Shown piece after piece: positions 40,572 to 49,679 of a DNA stretch of 64,000 bases. The translations under genes were made by a program, and so were the position numbers. Below the pieces are notes generated by a model, which was not told where the DNA came from, did no database searches, and saw nothing but the letters and a program-made list of their open reading frames with translations. Within the stretch, counting starts at the first letter, position 1, and each line of letters starts with the position of its first letter. The DNA comes from Chitinophagaceae bacterium (lineage in GTDB: Bacteria; Bacteroidota; Bacteroidia; Chitinophagales; Chitinophagaceae): positions 186,001-250,000 of the forward strand of contig SAIW01000008.1 in assembly GCA_004028795.1 (NCBI GenBank), read 5' to 3'.

Positions 40572-40970
40572 ATGGCAAAAGCCGCAACAACAACTGTAAA
40601 AAAAACTAAAGCCCCAACAACATCAAAAGAGGCTAAAACAACTGTAAAAAAAGTAACAGCAACTACAGTACCAGAAAAAAAAGTGAAAGCAACAGTTGCA
40701 GCTAAAACAACACTTACTCCCGCAGAAAAAATAAGAGCAGCCATCTTCGGTGCCTTTGAAACTTTCCAAAAATTGAATGAACCTGCATACGAAGAAATTC
40801 AATCTAAACTCGGGTTTGTTATAGGTAGCTATGATTATGATAAAAACCCGGTAGGCTTATATGAATTTGGTGAAATAGCTCTTCCTATCCTTAAAAAAAT
40901 AAAAGAAGAAAACGCAAAAAAAGTTACACAAAAAGTAATTACAGATTTAGAGAAAGCATTAAAAGCATAA
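40572..40970 (+). CDS. Protein with Lys/Thr/Ala-rich histone H1-like tail and conserved C-terminal domain
   Basis: 132 residues from ATG 40572. The first about 55 residues are Lys, Ala, Thr and Val (MAKAATTTVKKTKAPTTSKE), like bacterial H1-like nucleoid proteins. The rest, TPAEKIRAAIFGAFETFQKLNEPAYEEIQSKLGFVIGSYDYDKNPVGLYEFGEIALPIL, is ordered and recognisable as a conserved Chitinophagaceae segment with no assigned function. DNA or RNA binding through the tail is a reasonable inference only. Confidence 0.65.
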   Translation: MAKAATTTVKKTKAPTTSKEAKTTVKKVTATTVPEKKVKATVAAKTTLTPAEKIRAAIFGAFETFQKLNEPAYEEIQSKLGFVIGSYDYDKNPVGLYEFGEIALPILKKIKEENAKKVTQKVITDLEKALKA

Positions 40971-41010
40971 AAAATTTCATACACATTATTTTTTAATGTA
41001 GCATTGATTT

Positions 41011-43080
41011 ATGAAATTTTTGCTTACCGTTTTAAGTGTGTTTGCTATTATAATTTTTGCACCTGCTCAAACACTGCAAAAGGCGGCTGAGAATGCTTTT
41101 GTTGTTACACGAATGGTTGATAAAATTCATGTAGAACCAAAGCCGATTGACAAACAATTTGCTGCAGGCTTATTTAAAACAGTTATTAATGGTTTGGATG
41201 AAAGTAAAATTTATTTTACTCAGCAGGATATTAATCAACTGAAAAAATGGGAAGCTCAATTAGATGTGCAGGTGCTTAAAATGCAAACAGGCTTTCTCTC
41301 AGATTTATTAAACGTTTATACTGCAAGAATTAAACAGGCAGATACAATGGTTGATAATATCTGCAGCAAACCTTTTCAATTTAATACCAATGAAAAATAT
41401 GCCATTGCAGACGACACCACTTTTGCTGCAGACGATAAAGCAAAGCGGGATAAACTCTATAAAAAAATTAAACTCGAAATTTTAGATGAATTAGTGGAGT
41501 ACGATTCTCTCGAACTTTTCTCTCCTAAGTATGCAAAAAAATTAGATAGTATTGAAGCTGCTGCAAGAAAGAAAATAAAATCAATTTTAAAGAGAGATAT
41601 TACTAAGCAGCAAAATTATCCAGGTGGTTTAATTGCTTATATAGGCAATGAATATTGCAATGCAGTAGCTACTTATTTCGATCCGCATACAGAATTTTTT
41701 TCTCCCGTTGCTAAAGAAAGATTAGAAACCGAATTAGGTGAAAAGCCCATGCAGTTTGGGTTTAGCTTGAATAACGATGAAGTAGGCACTTCTATTAGCA
41801 GGCTATTGCCGGGTAGCCCTGCCTATAAAAGCGGCCAGTTAAATAAAGGTGATAAAATTGAAGCATTGCAGTGGGAAGGGAAAGAAGTAATTAATGTAAG
41901 TGATGCATCATCTAACGAAATTTCATCCATTCTTTCAGCAGGTATCAATGAAAAATTAACCATTACGGTTAAAAAAGCTGATGGTAGTGTAAGGCAGGTA
42001 ACCTTACAAAAAGAAAAAGCTGTTGATGATGATGACGATAAAGTAAAAAGTTTTATCCTGAAAGGTGATAAAACAATTGGGTTTATCTCTTTCCCTGCTT
42101 TTTATACCGATTGGGAAGATAAACGCAATAATGCCAATGGCTGTGCCAATGATATTGCAAAAGAAATTTTAAAGCTTAAGAAAGAAGGTATACAAGGGTT
42201 GATTATCGATTTGCGTTTTAATGGCGGAGGCTCTGTGCAGGAAGCAATTGACCTTTCAGGATTATTTATAGATGCAGGCCCTGTGGGACAGATAAAAACC
42301 AAAGAAGAAAAGGTAATTACTTTAAAAGATGTAAACAGAGGTACTGTTTTTGACGGACCATTACTGTTAATGGTAAATACTTATAGTGCATCTGCATCTG
42401 AAATGGTTGCAGGCACTTTACAGGATTATAACAGGGCAGTTATTCTCGGTACACCTACCTACGGTAAAGCAACAGCACAGCAGGTTTTTGCATTAGATAC
42501 TACTATTAATATTGAAGATAATAATGAGCAGGTAAAGGCAGACAATTACATAAAAATTACTGATAGTAAACTCTTCCGCATTAATGGTACAACGGCACAG
42601 GAAATTGGTGTAATACCCGATATTGATGTATCTCCATTCTTTGCAAAGCCAACCGAAAGAGAAGCCAATGAGGCTAATGTTATTCATAGTTCTGTAATAG
42701 CAGCTAATAAATATTATAAGCCCTATGCCCCCTTGCCTTTACAGGAATTAAAAACTTATTTTAAAGCATATACTGATACTGCACAGTTTTTTGTGAATGG
42801 AAAGAAAGCGGTTATGCAATATGAAAATGAAAAGTTGCAACCTTTTGTTACACTTAACCTGAAAGAAGCTTTTAACAATTATCAGCGAGAGCAGAAAAAA
42901 GATAGCCTCACCTATAAACTTCATAATAGTTCATTTTCTATAAACAATACCGTTTATGAAATGCAGAAAATGAAAGCTGATGAGGTTTTGGCAGAAAACA
43001 ATGCCATTTGGAAGAAATTATTATCTGCTGATGCATTTATAGATTTAAGCTATCGCATTGTAGAGAAAATGATAAAATAA
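41011..43080 (+). CDS. Carboxy-terminal processing protease (Prc/Tsp-like, S41)
   Basis: 689 residues, signal peptide ending FAPAQ. N-terminal helical domain (residues 20-230, FDPHTEFFSP at its end), PDZ domain (about 245-340: GTSISRLLPGSPAYKSGQLNKGDKI), S41 core with FISFPAFY, LRFNGGGSVQEAIDLSGLF and the Ser/Lys dyad in TYSASASEMVAGTLQDY and PTYGKATAQ, then a C-terminal helical tail. Trims or degrades periplasmic proteins from their C-termini. Confidence 0.92.
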   Translation: MKFLLTVLSVFAIIIFAPAQTLQKAAENAFVVTRMVDKIHVEPKPIDKQFAAGLFKTVINGLDESKIYFTQQDINQLKKWEAQLDVQVLKMQTGFLSDLLNVYTARIKQADTMVDNICSKPFQFNTNEKYAIADDTTFAADDKAKRDKLYKKIKLEILDELVEYDSLELFSPKYAKKLDSIEAAARKKIKSILKRDITKQQNYPGGLIAYIGNEYCNAVATYFDPHTEFFSPVAKERLETELGEKPMQFGFSLNNDEVGTSISRLLPGSPAYKSGQLNKGDKIEALQWEGKEVINVSDASSNEISSILSAGINEKLTITVKKADGSVRQVTLQKEKAVDDDDDKVKSFILKGDKTIGFISFPAFYTDWEDKRNNANGCANDIAKEILKLKKEGIQGLIIDLRFNGGGSVQEAIDLSGLFIDAGPVGQIKTKEEKVITLKDVNRGTVFDGPLLLMVNTYSASASEMVAGTLQDYNRAVILGTPTYGKATAQQVFALDTTINIEDNNEQVKADNYIKITDSKLFRINGTTAQEIGVIPDIDVSPFFAKPTEREANEANVIHSSVIAANKYYKPYAPLPLQELKTYFKAYTDTAQFFVNGKKAVMQYENEKLQPFVTLNLKEAFNNYQREQKKDSLTYKLHNSSFSINNTVYEMQKMKADEVLAENNAIWKKLLSADAFIDLSYRIVEKMIK

Positions 43081-43137
43081 TAAGTAAAATTATTTCCATT
43101 TAAAGCCTTCATTTTTATATTTACAAAAACCTTAATT

Positions 43138-44184
43138 ATGAAACTAACTGTACGCTGCATAGTAGTTATTCTTCTTTTCATATCATCTTACCAAATTTCA
43201 TTTGCACAAACTGAAAGCCCGGTTGCGTATATGAATGCAATAAGTAATGCACAGTTAGATATGAATCAGCGTTATATGGCTTATGTAAGTGCAGCAGCAC
43301 ATGGAAGGCGTGCAAGAAAGGTAGAAAAGATGCGTCAGCAAACTTTAGAAAGTATTAATAATGCCCGTTATAAAACAATAGAATTGCCTATTTATAAAGG
43401 CGATAACAGTTTACGCCAAAGCAGTATAGACTATATTAAACTTTGCTATAATGTGTTTAATGATGATTATGCACGAATAGTTAATATGGAAGAAATAGCA
43501 GAGCAATCAGTTGACCAGATGCAGGCTTATTTATTATTGCAGGAAAAAACAAGCGAAAAATTAAAACAAGCTTCTGATAAAATGAATGAAGCCGAAAAAG
43601 CTTTTGCTGCAAAAAATAATATTACCCTCACCGAAGAAAAATCAGAGTTAGGCGATAAAATGGAAATTGCTGGTAAACTAACCAAATACAACAATCATGT
43701 GTACATCGTTTTCTTTAAATGTAATTGGGAAGATGGTGAGATAACAAAGGCATTAAATAACAAAAAAGTAAACGATGCTGAGCAGGCAAGAGTAGCATTA
43801 TTAAATTATGTAAACGAAGGCTTGCAGGCTTTGCAGGCAGATAGTTTACGTGCTTTTATGGGCGATGCTTCTTTGGCTAATGCCTGCAGACAGGTATTGA
43901 ATTTTTATAAAAAAATGGCTGAAACAGATTTGCCCAAGCAGATTGACTTTTATTTGAAACAGGAAAACTTCAATAAGATTAAAAGGGCAATGGATGCTAA
44001 ACCAAATAAAACGCAGCAGGATATTGATGAGTACAATAAGGCTGTGAAAGAAATGAATGCCGGTGTTAATAGTTTTAATCAGGCGGTACAGAATATTAAT
44101 ACACAGCGTAGCACCATTTTAAATAATTGGGATGCTGCAGAGAAAGCTTTTAACGATACACATATGCCTTATTATAAACGATAG
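43138..44184 (+). CDS. Secreted helical surface-type protein (possibly LIC11966-like)
   Basis: 348 residues, signal peptide ending QISFAQ. Almost entirely helical, with repeated QAxxxx/NAxxxx heptads (YMNAISNAQLDMNQRYMAYVSAAAHGRRARKVEKMRQQ; AGVNSFNQAVQNINTQRSTILNNWDAAEKAFNDTHMPYYK). A single Cys pair (in KLCYN and FFKCNW) may form a disulfide. No enzyme motif. The similarity to LIC11966-type surface proteins is from memory and tentative. Confidence 0.6.
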   Translation: MKLTVRCIVVILLFISSYQISFAQTESPVAYMNAISNAQLDMNQRYMAYVSAAAHGRRARKVEKMRQQTLESINNARYKTIELPIYKGDNSLRQSSIDYIKLCYNVFNDDYARIVNMEEIAEQSVDQMQAYLLLQEKTSEKLKQASDKMNEAEKAFAAKNNITLTEEKSELGDKMEIAGKLTKYNNHVYIVFFKCNWEDGEITKALNNKKVNDAEQARVALLNYVNEGLQALQADSLRAFMGDASLANACRQVLNFYKKMAETDLPKQIDFYLKQENFNKIKRAMDAKPNKTQQDIDEYNKAVKEMNAGVNSFNQAVQNINTQRSTILNNWDAAEKAFNDTHMPYYKR

Positions 44185-44186
44185 GC

Positions 44187-46034
44187 TTAGTAATCAATCT
44201 CTAACTTTAGTTTATCTTTTAATTCACGTAACAAAGGATATTGTTCTGCAATGCGTTCAAAGCGTTGTTTGCTGTTAAGCATTACCTGTTGCGGTGCAAT
44301 AACTGCTTCACCTTCTTCAACCACAACAGAAAAATTAATAGCACGGTTATTAAATGTTTGCTGAATATGTTCAGCTAAATTCATCTTTTCCTGCTCAATA
44401 AATTTTTGTTGTGTAATAGCATTAACAACAATGGTAAATTTTAATTCATCCAGAATATTAATGCGTGCAATTTTAAAAGTACTTACTGTACCGGGTTTAC
44501 CACCTGCTTTTTCAAGCTTGGTAATATATTCATTCCAGCATTGCATCAGTTTTTCTTCTGTTAAAACCTCTGCATCTTTTACTTCCACAACAGAATAGTT
44601 ATTGCCGGCTTTTTCGCGAAGAATGTCTAATAAGCTTTTTTTGCTACCATTGTTTGTTGCAGGTTGCAGGTTGCTTATTACAGGTTTTGTTGGAGTGATA
44701 TCGTTGATTTGTTCAACATCTGCTTTATCAACTTTCGTTTGAAGATTGATGATTGCAGATTGATGTTCGCTAAATTCTGTCTTCTGTCTTCTGTCTTCTG
44801 TCTTCTTCTCTTCAATCAACAATTTCGCTGCTGCCGGTTGTTTAACCTGAAAAGATGGTATAGGCTTGAATTTTATTGCAGCAGGGCCATCAAGTCGTTT
44901 TTTTTTAACTACACTTCCTTCGTTTAAGGATAAGTCGATAGCCTGTTGTAAGAAGTTAAGTTTTATTAAGGTTAACTCAACATGCAATCTTTTATTACGT
45001 GCCATTTTGAAATTAATCTCTGCTTCATTCAAAATGTTTAAGGCAGTTATAATGTATGATGAATTGGTAGCTTTAGCAACACTTGCAAATTTTTCATGCA
45101 TACCTTCTGCTACATCTAATAAACTGATGGCTTTGGCATCTTTACTTACCAATATATTTCTTAAAAATTCAGCAAAGCCATTCAATACCAAATCGCCTTC
45201 AAAACCCTTTCTGTTTATTTCATCATACAACAACATAGCACCCGCTAAGTCTTGCTGTTGTAAGTGATCAAGTAATTGGAAATAATAATCTTCATCTAAA
45301 ATATTCAGATGCTCTAACGTATTTCTGTAGGTTACTTCACCATTACTAAAGCTTACAATCTTATCTAAAATACTTAAGGCATCTCTCATGCAACCTTCAC
45401 TCTTTTGAGCAATAACGTGTAATGATTGTTTATCAGCTTTTATGGCTTCCTTATCAACTATTTCCTGTAAATGCTCAACGGTATCGTTGGTTGTTATTCT
45501 TTTGAAATCGAAGATTTGACAACGCGATAAAATGGTTGGAAGTATTTTGTGTTTTTCTGTGGTTGCTAAAATAAAAATGGCATAAGAAGGTGGCTCTTCC
45601 AATGTTTTTAAAAAGGCATTGAAGGCACTTGCACTTAACATATGAACCTCATCTACAATATACACTTTGTATTTACCTGCCTGCGGTGCAAAGCGAACCT
45701 GTTCAACCAAACTTCTTATATCATCAACACTGTTATTGCTTGCAGCATCTAATTCGTGAAAATTTAAAGAAGCACCATCATTAAAACTTTTACAACTCTG
45801 GCAAGTATTGCAGGCTTCACCATCGGGTTGTAAATTTTCGCAGTTAATTGTTTTGGCTAAAATTCTGGCACAGGTTGTTTTACCTACACCACGGGGCCCG
45901 CAAAACAAAAAAGCATGAGCCAATTGATTATGCTGAATGGCATTCTTTAAAGTGGTAGTAATATGGCTTTGGCCAACAACCGTATTAAAATTCTGAGGCC
46001 TGTACTTACGTGCCGAAACAATAAACTTCTCCAT
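44187..46034 (-). CDS. dnaX: DNA polymerase III gamma/tau subunit, with repeat-rich linker
   Basis: 615 residues. AAA+ core: Walker A GPRGVGKTT (46-54), zinc cysteines (65, 75, 78, 81), VDEVHMLSASAFNAFLKTLEEPP, sensor ATTEKHKILPTILSRCQIFDFKR; domain III to about 370. Then a linker (about 385-475) followed by a tau-type C-terminal domain (SLLDILREKAGNNYSVVEV onward). The linker contains two period-7 arrays coding KKTEDRRQKTEFSEHQSAII and QPATNNG-type residues. Loader of the sliding clamp and organiser of the replisome. Confidence 0.95.
   Translation of the reverse strand: MEKFIVSARKYRPQNFNTVVGQSHITTTLKNAIQHNQLAHAFLFCGPRGVGKTTCARILAKTINCENLQPDGEACNTCQSCKSFNDGASLNFHELDAASNNSVDDIRSLVEQVRFAPQAGKYKVYIVDEVHMLSASAFNAFLKTLEEPPSYAIFILATTEKHKILPTILSRCQIFDFKRITTNDTVEHLQEIVDKEAIKADKQSLHVIAQKSEGCMRDALSILDKIVSFSNGEVTYRNTLEHLNILDEDYYFQLLDHLQQQDLAGAMLLYDEINRKGFEGDLVLNGFAEFLRNILVSKDAKAISLLDVAEGMHEKFASVAKATNSSYIITALNILNEAEINFKMARNKRLHVELTLIKLNFLQQAIDLSLNEGSVVKKKRLDGPAAIKFKPIPSFQVKQPAAAKLLIEEKKTEDRRQKTEFSEHQSAIINLQTKVDKADVEQINDITPTKPVISNLQPATNNGSKKSLLDILREKAGNNYSVVEVKDAEVLTEEKLMQCWNEYITKLEKAGGKPGTVSTFKIARINILDELKFTIVVNAITQQKFIEQEKMNLAEHIQQTFNNRAINFSVVVEEGEAVIAPQQVMLNSKQRFERIAEQYPLLRELKDKLKLEIDY
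44656..44690 (-). repeat. Period-7 array in dnaX linker, second block
   Basis: Five units on the plus strand: GTTGCAG twice, then GTTGCTT, ATTACAG and GTTTTGT. It codes residues about 448-460. It is out of phase with the neighbouring array by 4 bases, so the two are separate. Confidence 0.6.
44737..44806 (-). repeat. Period-7 array in dnaX linker, first block
   Basis: Ten units in a single phase on the minus strand: AGAAGAC four times exactly, then AGAATTT, AGCGAAC, ATCAATC, TGCAATC, ATCAATC and TTCAAAC. It codes residues about 410-433. Gain or loss of one unit would shift the frame and remove the tau C-terminal domain. Confidence 0.85.
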
Positions 46035-46256
46035 ACAGGTTGCAATATAGTAAATGCTTTTTCAGCGGCTTAATTAAGCAGGTGTTAGTTTTTCACAACG
46101 CTGAAATTAACCGCCGTTAAAGATTGTAGTCGTTATTAGAGACTGCAATGATTCGAAGATGGTTCTTAACCTCTGCGAGAGTTATCAATTTCACAAATGG
46201 AATTACCCTGATTAAACTATTCTTTCCGCAAACTATCTATCAAAAAACTGCCGTTC

Positions 46257-48254
46257 ATGAAACTACAAAGAATGCTCATTTGCTTTTCAGCAGGCACTGG
46301 CTTATTGATGCTCTCTGCTTTTGTGCAGTTGAATAATGATAACAATATCAATAGGGAAAAATACGCTCTTCATTTTCCATATAAAAAAATGGGTTTGAGC
46401 GATAAGCAGGCAGCAGCACATATTTTAAGTCGCTTCACTTTTGGTGCAAAGCCTAATGAAGTTGATGCAGTAAGTAATATGGGTATTGAAAAATGGTTTC
46501 AGCAGCAGTTAGATGGTAAGTTAAATGATGATGAAGTTAACCAACGACTTTCTAGCGGATATGATGCCTTGAATTTAAGTAATGAAAAAATTATTGCTAC
46601 TTATCCGAGACAAGCCGAAATAATAAGAATAGCTGTTAAAGAAGGTTTGATAAATAAAGATTCTGTAAATACAGTAACCAATAAACCGGAATACAAAGCT
46701 CAGGTAAAAGCTTTGATGGATAAATACGGTTATAAACCACCGCAGGAATTGATTCGCCAACTAATCAATCAGAAAATTATAAGAGCGGCTTACAGCAATA
46801 ATCAACTAAATGAAGTATTAACAGATTTCTGGTTTAATCACTTCAATGTTTCACTCACAAAAAATCAATGCGAACCTTTTGTTCTTACTTACGAAAGAGA
46901 TGCTATACGCCCCAATGTGTTAGGCAATTTTGAAAAAATATTGGAAGCAACTGCTAAGCACCCGGCTATGTTAGAGTATTTAGATAATGCTACCAGTGTA
47001 AGTATGGATAATGATTTGGTAAGAAAGCAACGCAACAGCATAGCAGGCCAACGTGCAGAACAAAGGATGGAAGCAATGATGAACGACCCGAATGCCAATC
47101 CCATTCAGAAACAAATTTTAGCAGGCAGAAAACAGCAGGGGTTGAATGAAAATTATGCCCGTGAAATTATGGAGCTGCATACATTGGGTGTTGATGGCGG
47201 TTATACGCAGAAAGATGTTACAGAAGTGGCAAGAGCTTTAACAGGATGGACTTTAAACCCTGATTTAACTTTTGCCAAACAAATTGCACAAACCCTGATG
47301 AGTTTTACAACATGGGATAAAATGGCACAGCAAGGCTTTGTAAAAGAAGGTGATTTCTTTTTTGCAGCTAATAAACATGACCAGAGTGAAAAAATAATTT
47401 TAGGAAAAAAATTTTCTGCAGGCGGTGGTTATAATGAAGGTATGGAAGTAATAAAAATGTTAGCAATGCATCCTTCAACTGCAAAATTTATTTGTAAAAA
47501 GTTAGCGGTACGTTTTGTTAGCGATAACCCTTCCAATGAATTAATTGATAATCTTTCTAAAGTATATCTGCAAAATAAAGGCAATATAAAAGTAGTACTT
47601 ATTGCTATGGTAAATAGCAATGAATTCTGGAGTAAAGATGCATTAAGAGAAAAAGTAAAATCACCTTTTGAATTGGCTATCAGTTCTGTTCGTGCTACTA
47701 ATGCCGATGTGCAACAACCTGCTCAGCTATTTAACTGGTGCGTTAAAATGGGACAGAAGTTTTATTATTATCAAGCCCCTACAGGCTTTCCGGATAAAGC
47801 CTCTTATTGGATTAATACCGGGGCATTATTAAACAGAATGAATTTCGGGTTAGCATTTGCAACAGAAAAAATTCCGGGTATTAAAATAAATCTTGCAGCA
47901 TTAAATGATAATCATGAGCCTGAAAGTACAGATGCGGCTTTGGTAACCTATAGTAAAATTTTATTACCTGAAAGAAATCAGGAAGAAAATATTAAAAGGC
48001 TTACACCTTTAATTAAAGATGATAATGTAAGTAAAAGAATAAACGATGCAGCTAATGCCAATGCTGTAAAAGATGAAACAGTAAGTAGTGATGACGAGAT
48101 GATGACCCGCAAAGAACAACGCCAAAGTGAAACAGCAGCATTAAATAAAAAGAATGCTAAGCCGATAGCAACAGCTTATACGCAAGGCAATAACAGCACG
48201 GTATCGCAGGTGGCAGGAATTATTATCGGTTCGCCGGAATTTCAAAGAAAGTAA
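46257..48254 (+). CDS. DUF1800 family protein
   Basis: 665 residues with an N-terminal hydrophobic segment (CFSAGTGLLMLSAFVQ). DUF1800 landmarks: AAHILSRFTFGAKPNEVDAVSNMGIEKWFQQQL, LTDFWFNHFNV, NENYAREIMELHTLGVDGGYTQKDVTEVARALTGWTLN, AKFICKKLAVRFVSD and PTGFPDKASYWINTGALLNRMNF. Almost always paired with a DUF1501 gene, as here; role unknown, exported. Three-base-scale spacing is lost because a repeat sits between the two genes. Confidence 0.9.
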   Translation: MKLQRMLICFSAGTGLLMLSAFVQLNNDNNINREKYALHFPYKKMGLSDKQAAAHILSRFTFGAKPNEVDAVSNMGIEKWFQQQLDGKLNDDEVNQRLSSGYDALNLSNEKIIATYPRQAEIIRIAVKEGLINKDSVNTVTNKPEYKAQVKALMDKYGYKPPQELIRQLINQKIIRAAYSNNQLNEVLTDFWFNHFNVSLTKNQCEPFVLTYERDAIRPNVLGNFEKILEATAKHPAMLEYLDNATSVSMDNDLVRKQRNSIAGQRAEQRMEAMMNDPNANPIQKQILAGRKQQGLNENYAREIMELHTLGVDGGYTQKDVTEVARALTGWTLNPDLTFAKQIAQTLMSFTTWDKMAQQGFVKEGDFFFAANKHDQSEKIILGKKFSAGGGYNEGMEVIKMLAMHPSTAKFICKKLAVRFVSDNPSNELIDNLSKVYLQNKGNIKVVLIAMVNSNEFWSKDALREKVKSPFELAISSVRATNADVQQPAQLFNWCVKMGQKFYYYQAPTGFPDKASYWINTGALLNRMNFGLAFATEKIPGIKINLAALNDNHEPESTDAALVTYSKILLPERNQEENIKRLTPLIKDDNVSKRINDAANANAVKDETVSSDDEMMTRKEQRQSETAALNKKNAKPIATAYTQGNNSTVSQVAGIIIGSPEFQRK

Positions 48255-48285
48255 AGCCTCCCCAAACCCCTCCAAAAGAGGGGCT
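48255..48285 (-). repeat. CCTCC/GGAGG dispersed repeat after DUF1800
   Basis: AGCCTCCCCAAACCCCTCC followed by AAAAGAGGGGCT. Read on the minus strand it matches the paaC copy (13541-13570). It faces the copy at 48354-48382 in the opposite orientation. Confidence 0.7.
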
Positions 48286-48328
48286 ATAAGACAATGGAAG
48301 CAATTGTATAAACTACTAAATATTTTAT

Positions 48329-49636
48329 ATGAAAAATAATTTTCAAAATAATGAACCCCCCTTTCGGGGGGTGGGGGGGCTTAATAGAAGAGCTTTTATG
48401 CGTAATGGTGCCATGGCATTGTTTGCAGCAGGTTTTGGTGGTGTACCCAACTTTGTAGCTCGTGCAGCAGGGTATAAAAAAATAATTGCTCCGTATAAAA
48501 AAAATAAAACATTGGTTTGCATATTTCAACGCGGAGCCATGGATGGATTGATGGCAGTTAGTCCGTATGCAGATCCTAATTTAAAAACGCTTCGTCCAAC
48601 TTTATACATGAGCCCTTCTGCCAACGAAGGCAAGCTGTTTGATTTAGATGGAAGGTTTGGTTTGCATCCTGCATTAGCAGCCTTTGAACCTTTGTATAGG
48701 GAAGGAAGATTAGGTATTGTACATGGTGTGGGCAGCCCTAACAACACCCGCAGCCATTTTGATGCACAGGATTATATGGAAGCGGGAACACCTTTTAATA
48801 AAGGCACTGCAAGTGGTTGGTTAAACAGAGCTGTTGGTTTATTGGGGCATGAGGGAACACCTTTCAGAGCGGTAAGTTTAACCAGTGCATTGCCAAGAAG
48901 TTTTTATGGCGATAATGAAGCATTGGCAATAAGCAATCTGCAGGACTTTGCTATACAGATGCGTGGAAACCCAATGGCAGCCAACATTGCAAGTAAATCA
49001 TTTGAACAGTTATATGATGATACTTCCTCTCAACTGTTAAATAAAACAGGTAAAGAAAGTTTTGATGCCATGAAAATGTTGAGTGCTAATAACATCAAGA
49101 ATTACCAGCCTGCCAATGGTGCTGTTTATCCAAGTTCGCCTTTAGGCAATTCACTAAAACAAATTGCTACTTTAGTTAAAATGGATATTGGTTTAGAAGT
49201 AGCTTTTGCTGAAGCAGGTGGTTGGGATACGCATTTTAACCAAGGTACAGCCAATGGTACTTTAGCAAGAAACTTAAAAGATTTTAGTGATAGCATTGCT
49301 GCATTCTGGAAAGATATGGATAGCTATCAGGATGATGTTACTGTTATGACGATGACTGAATTCGGAAGAACAGCACATCAAAACGGAACAGGTGGTACAG
49401 ACCATGGACGTGCAAGCTGTTTGTTTGTTTTAGGTAATGATGTTGCAGGTGGTAAAGTATATAACAATATTAAAAGCTTAGCTGTCGAAGATTTAGAAGA
49501 CAGAAGAGATTTGCCTGTAACAACAGATTTCAGAAGTGTGTTCAGTGCGGTAGCAGATAAACATCTGAATCTGAAAGATGATAAAAAATTATTTCCTGAA
49601 TGGGATGGTAATAAAATTAATTTGATGAAAGCGTAA
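48329..49636 (+). CDS. DUF1501 family exported protein, with repeat-derived signal peptide N-terminus
   Basis: 435 residues. Alkaline-phosphatase-like DUF1501 fold: VCIFQRGAMDGLMAVSPYADP, HPALAAFEPLYREGRLGIVHGVGSPNNTRSHFDAQDYMEAG, EAGGWDTHFNQG, MTEFGRTAHQNGTGGTDHGRASCLFVLG. The Tat signal is NRRAFMRNGAMALFAAGFGG. The ten residues before it (NEPPFRGVGG) are encoded by a CCTCC/GGAGG-type repeat. The next ATG (48398) would lose the twin arginine, so 48329 is kept. Forms an operon with DUF1800. Confidence 0.9.
   Translation: MKNNFQNNEPPFRGVGGLNRRAFMRNGAMALFAAGFGGVPNFVARAAGYKKIIAPYKKNKTLVCIFQRGAMDGLMAVSPYADPNLKTLRPTLYMSPSANEGKLFDLDGRFGLHPALAAFEPLYREGRLGIVHGVGSPNNTRSHFDAQDYMEAGTPFNKGTASGWLNRAVGLLGHEGTPFRAVSLTSALPRSFYGDNEALAISNLQDFAIQMRGNPMAANIASKSFEQLYDDTSSQLLNKTGKESFDAMKMLSANNIKNYQPANGAVYPSSPLGNSLKQIATLVKMDIGLEVAFAEAGGWDTHFNQGTANGTLARNLKDFSDSIAAFWKDMDSYQDDVTVMTMTEFGRTAHQNGTGGTDHGRASCLFVLGNDVAGGKVYNNIKSLAVEDLEDRRDLPVTTDFRSVFSAVADKHLNLKDDKKLFPEWDGNKINLMKA
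48354..48382 (+). repeat. CCTCC/GGAGG dispersed repeat in the DUF1501 signal peptide
   Basis: AACCCCCCTTTCGGGGGG followed by TGGGGGGGCTT. Same layout as the paaC copy but more G/C homopolymeric. It codes EPPFRGVGG, just before the twin-arginine motif. Confidence 0.75.
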
Positions 49637-49679
49637 ACAATAGCGTAAAAAATTTTAAAACTTATAAGGGAGTATCGTT

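Noticed and set aside
40529-40744. Minus-strand 71-codon frame over the H1-like tail
   Set aside because: It is the antisense shadow of the Lys/Thr-rich codons.
44664-45267. Plus-strand frames across dnaX
   Set aside because: They are antisense to the conserved clamp-loader gene and lack domain similarity.
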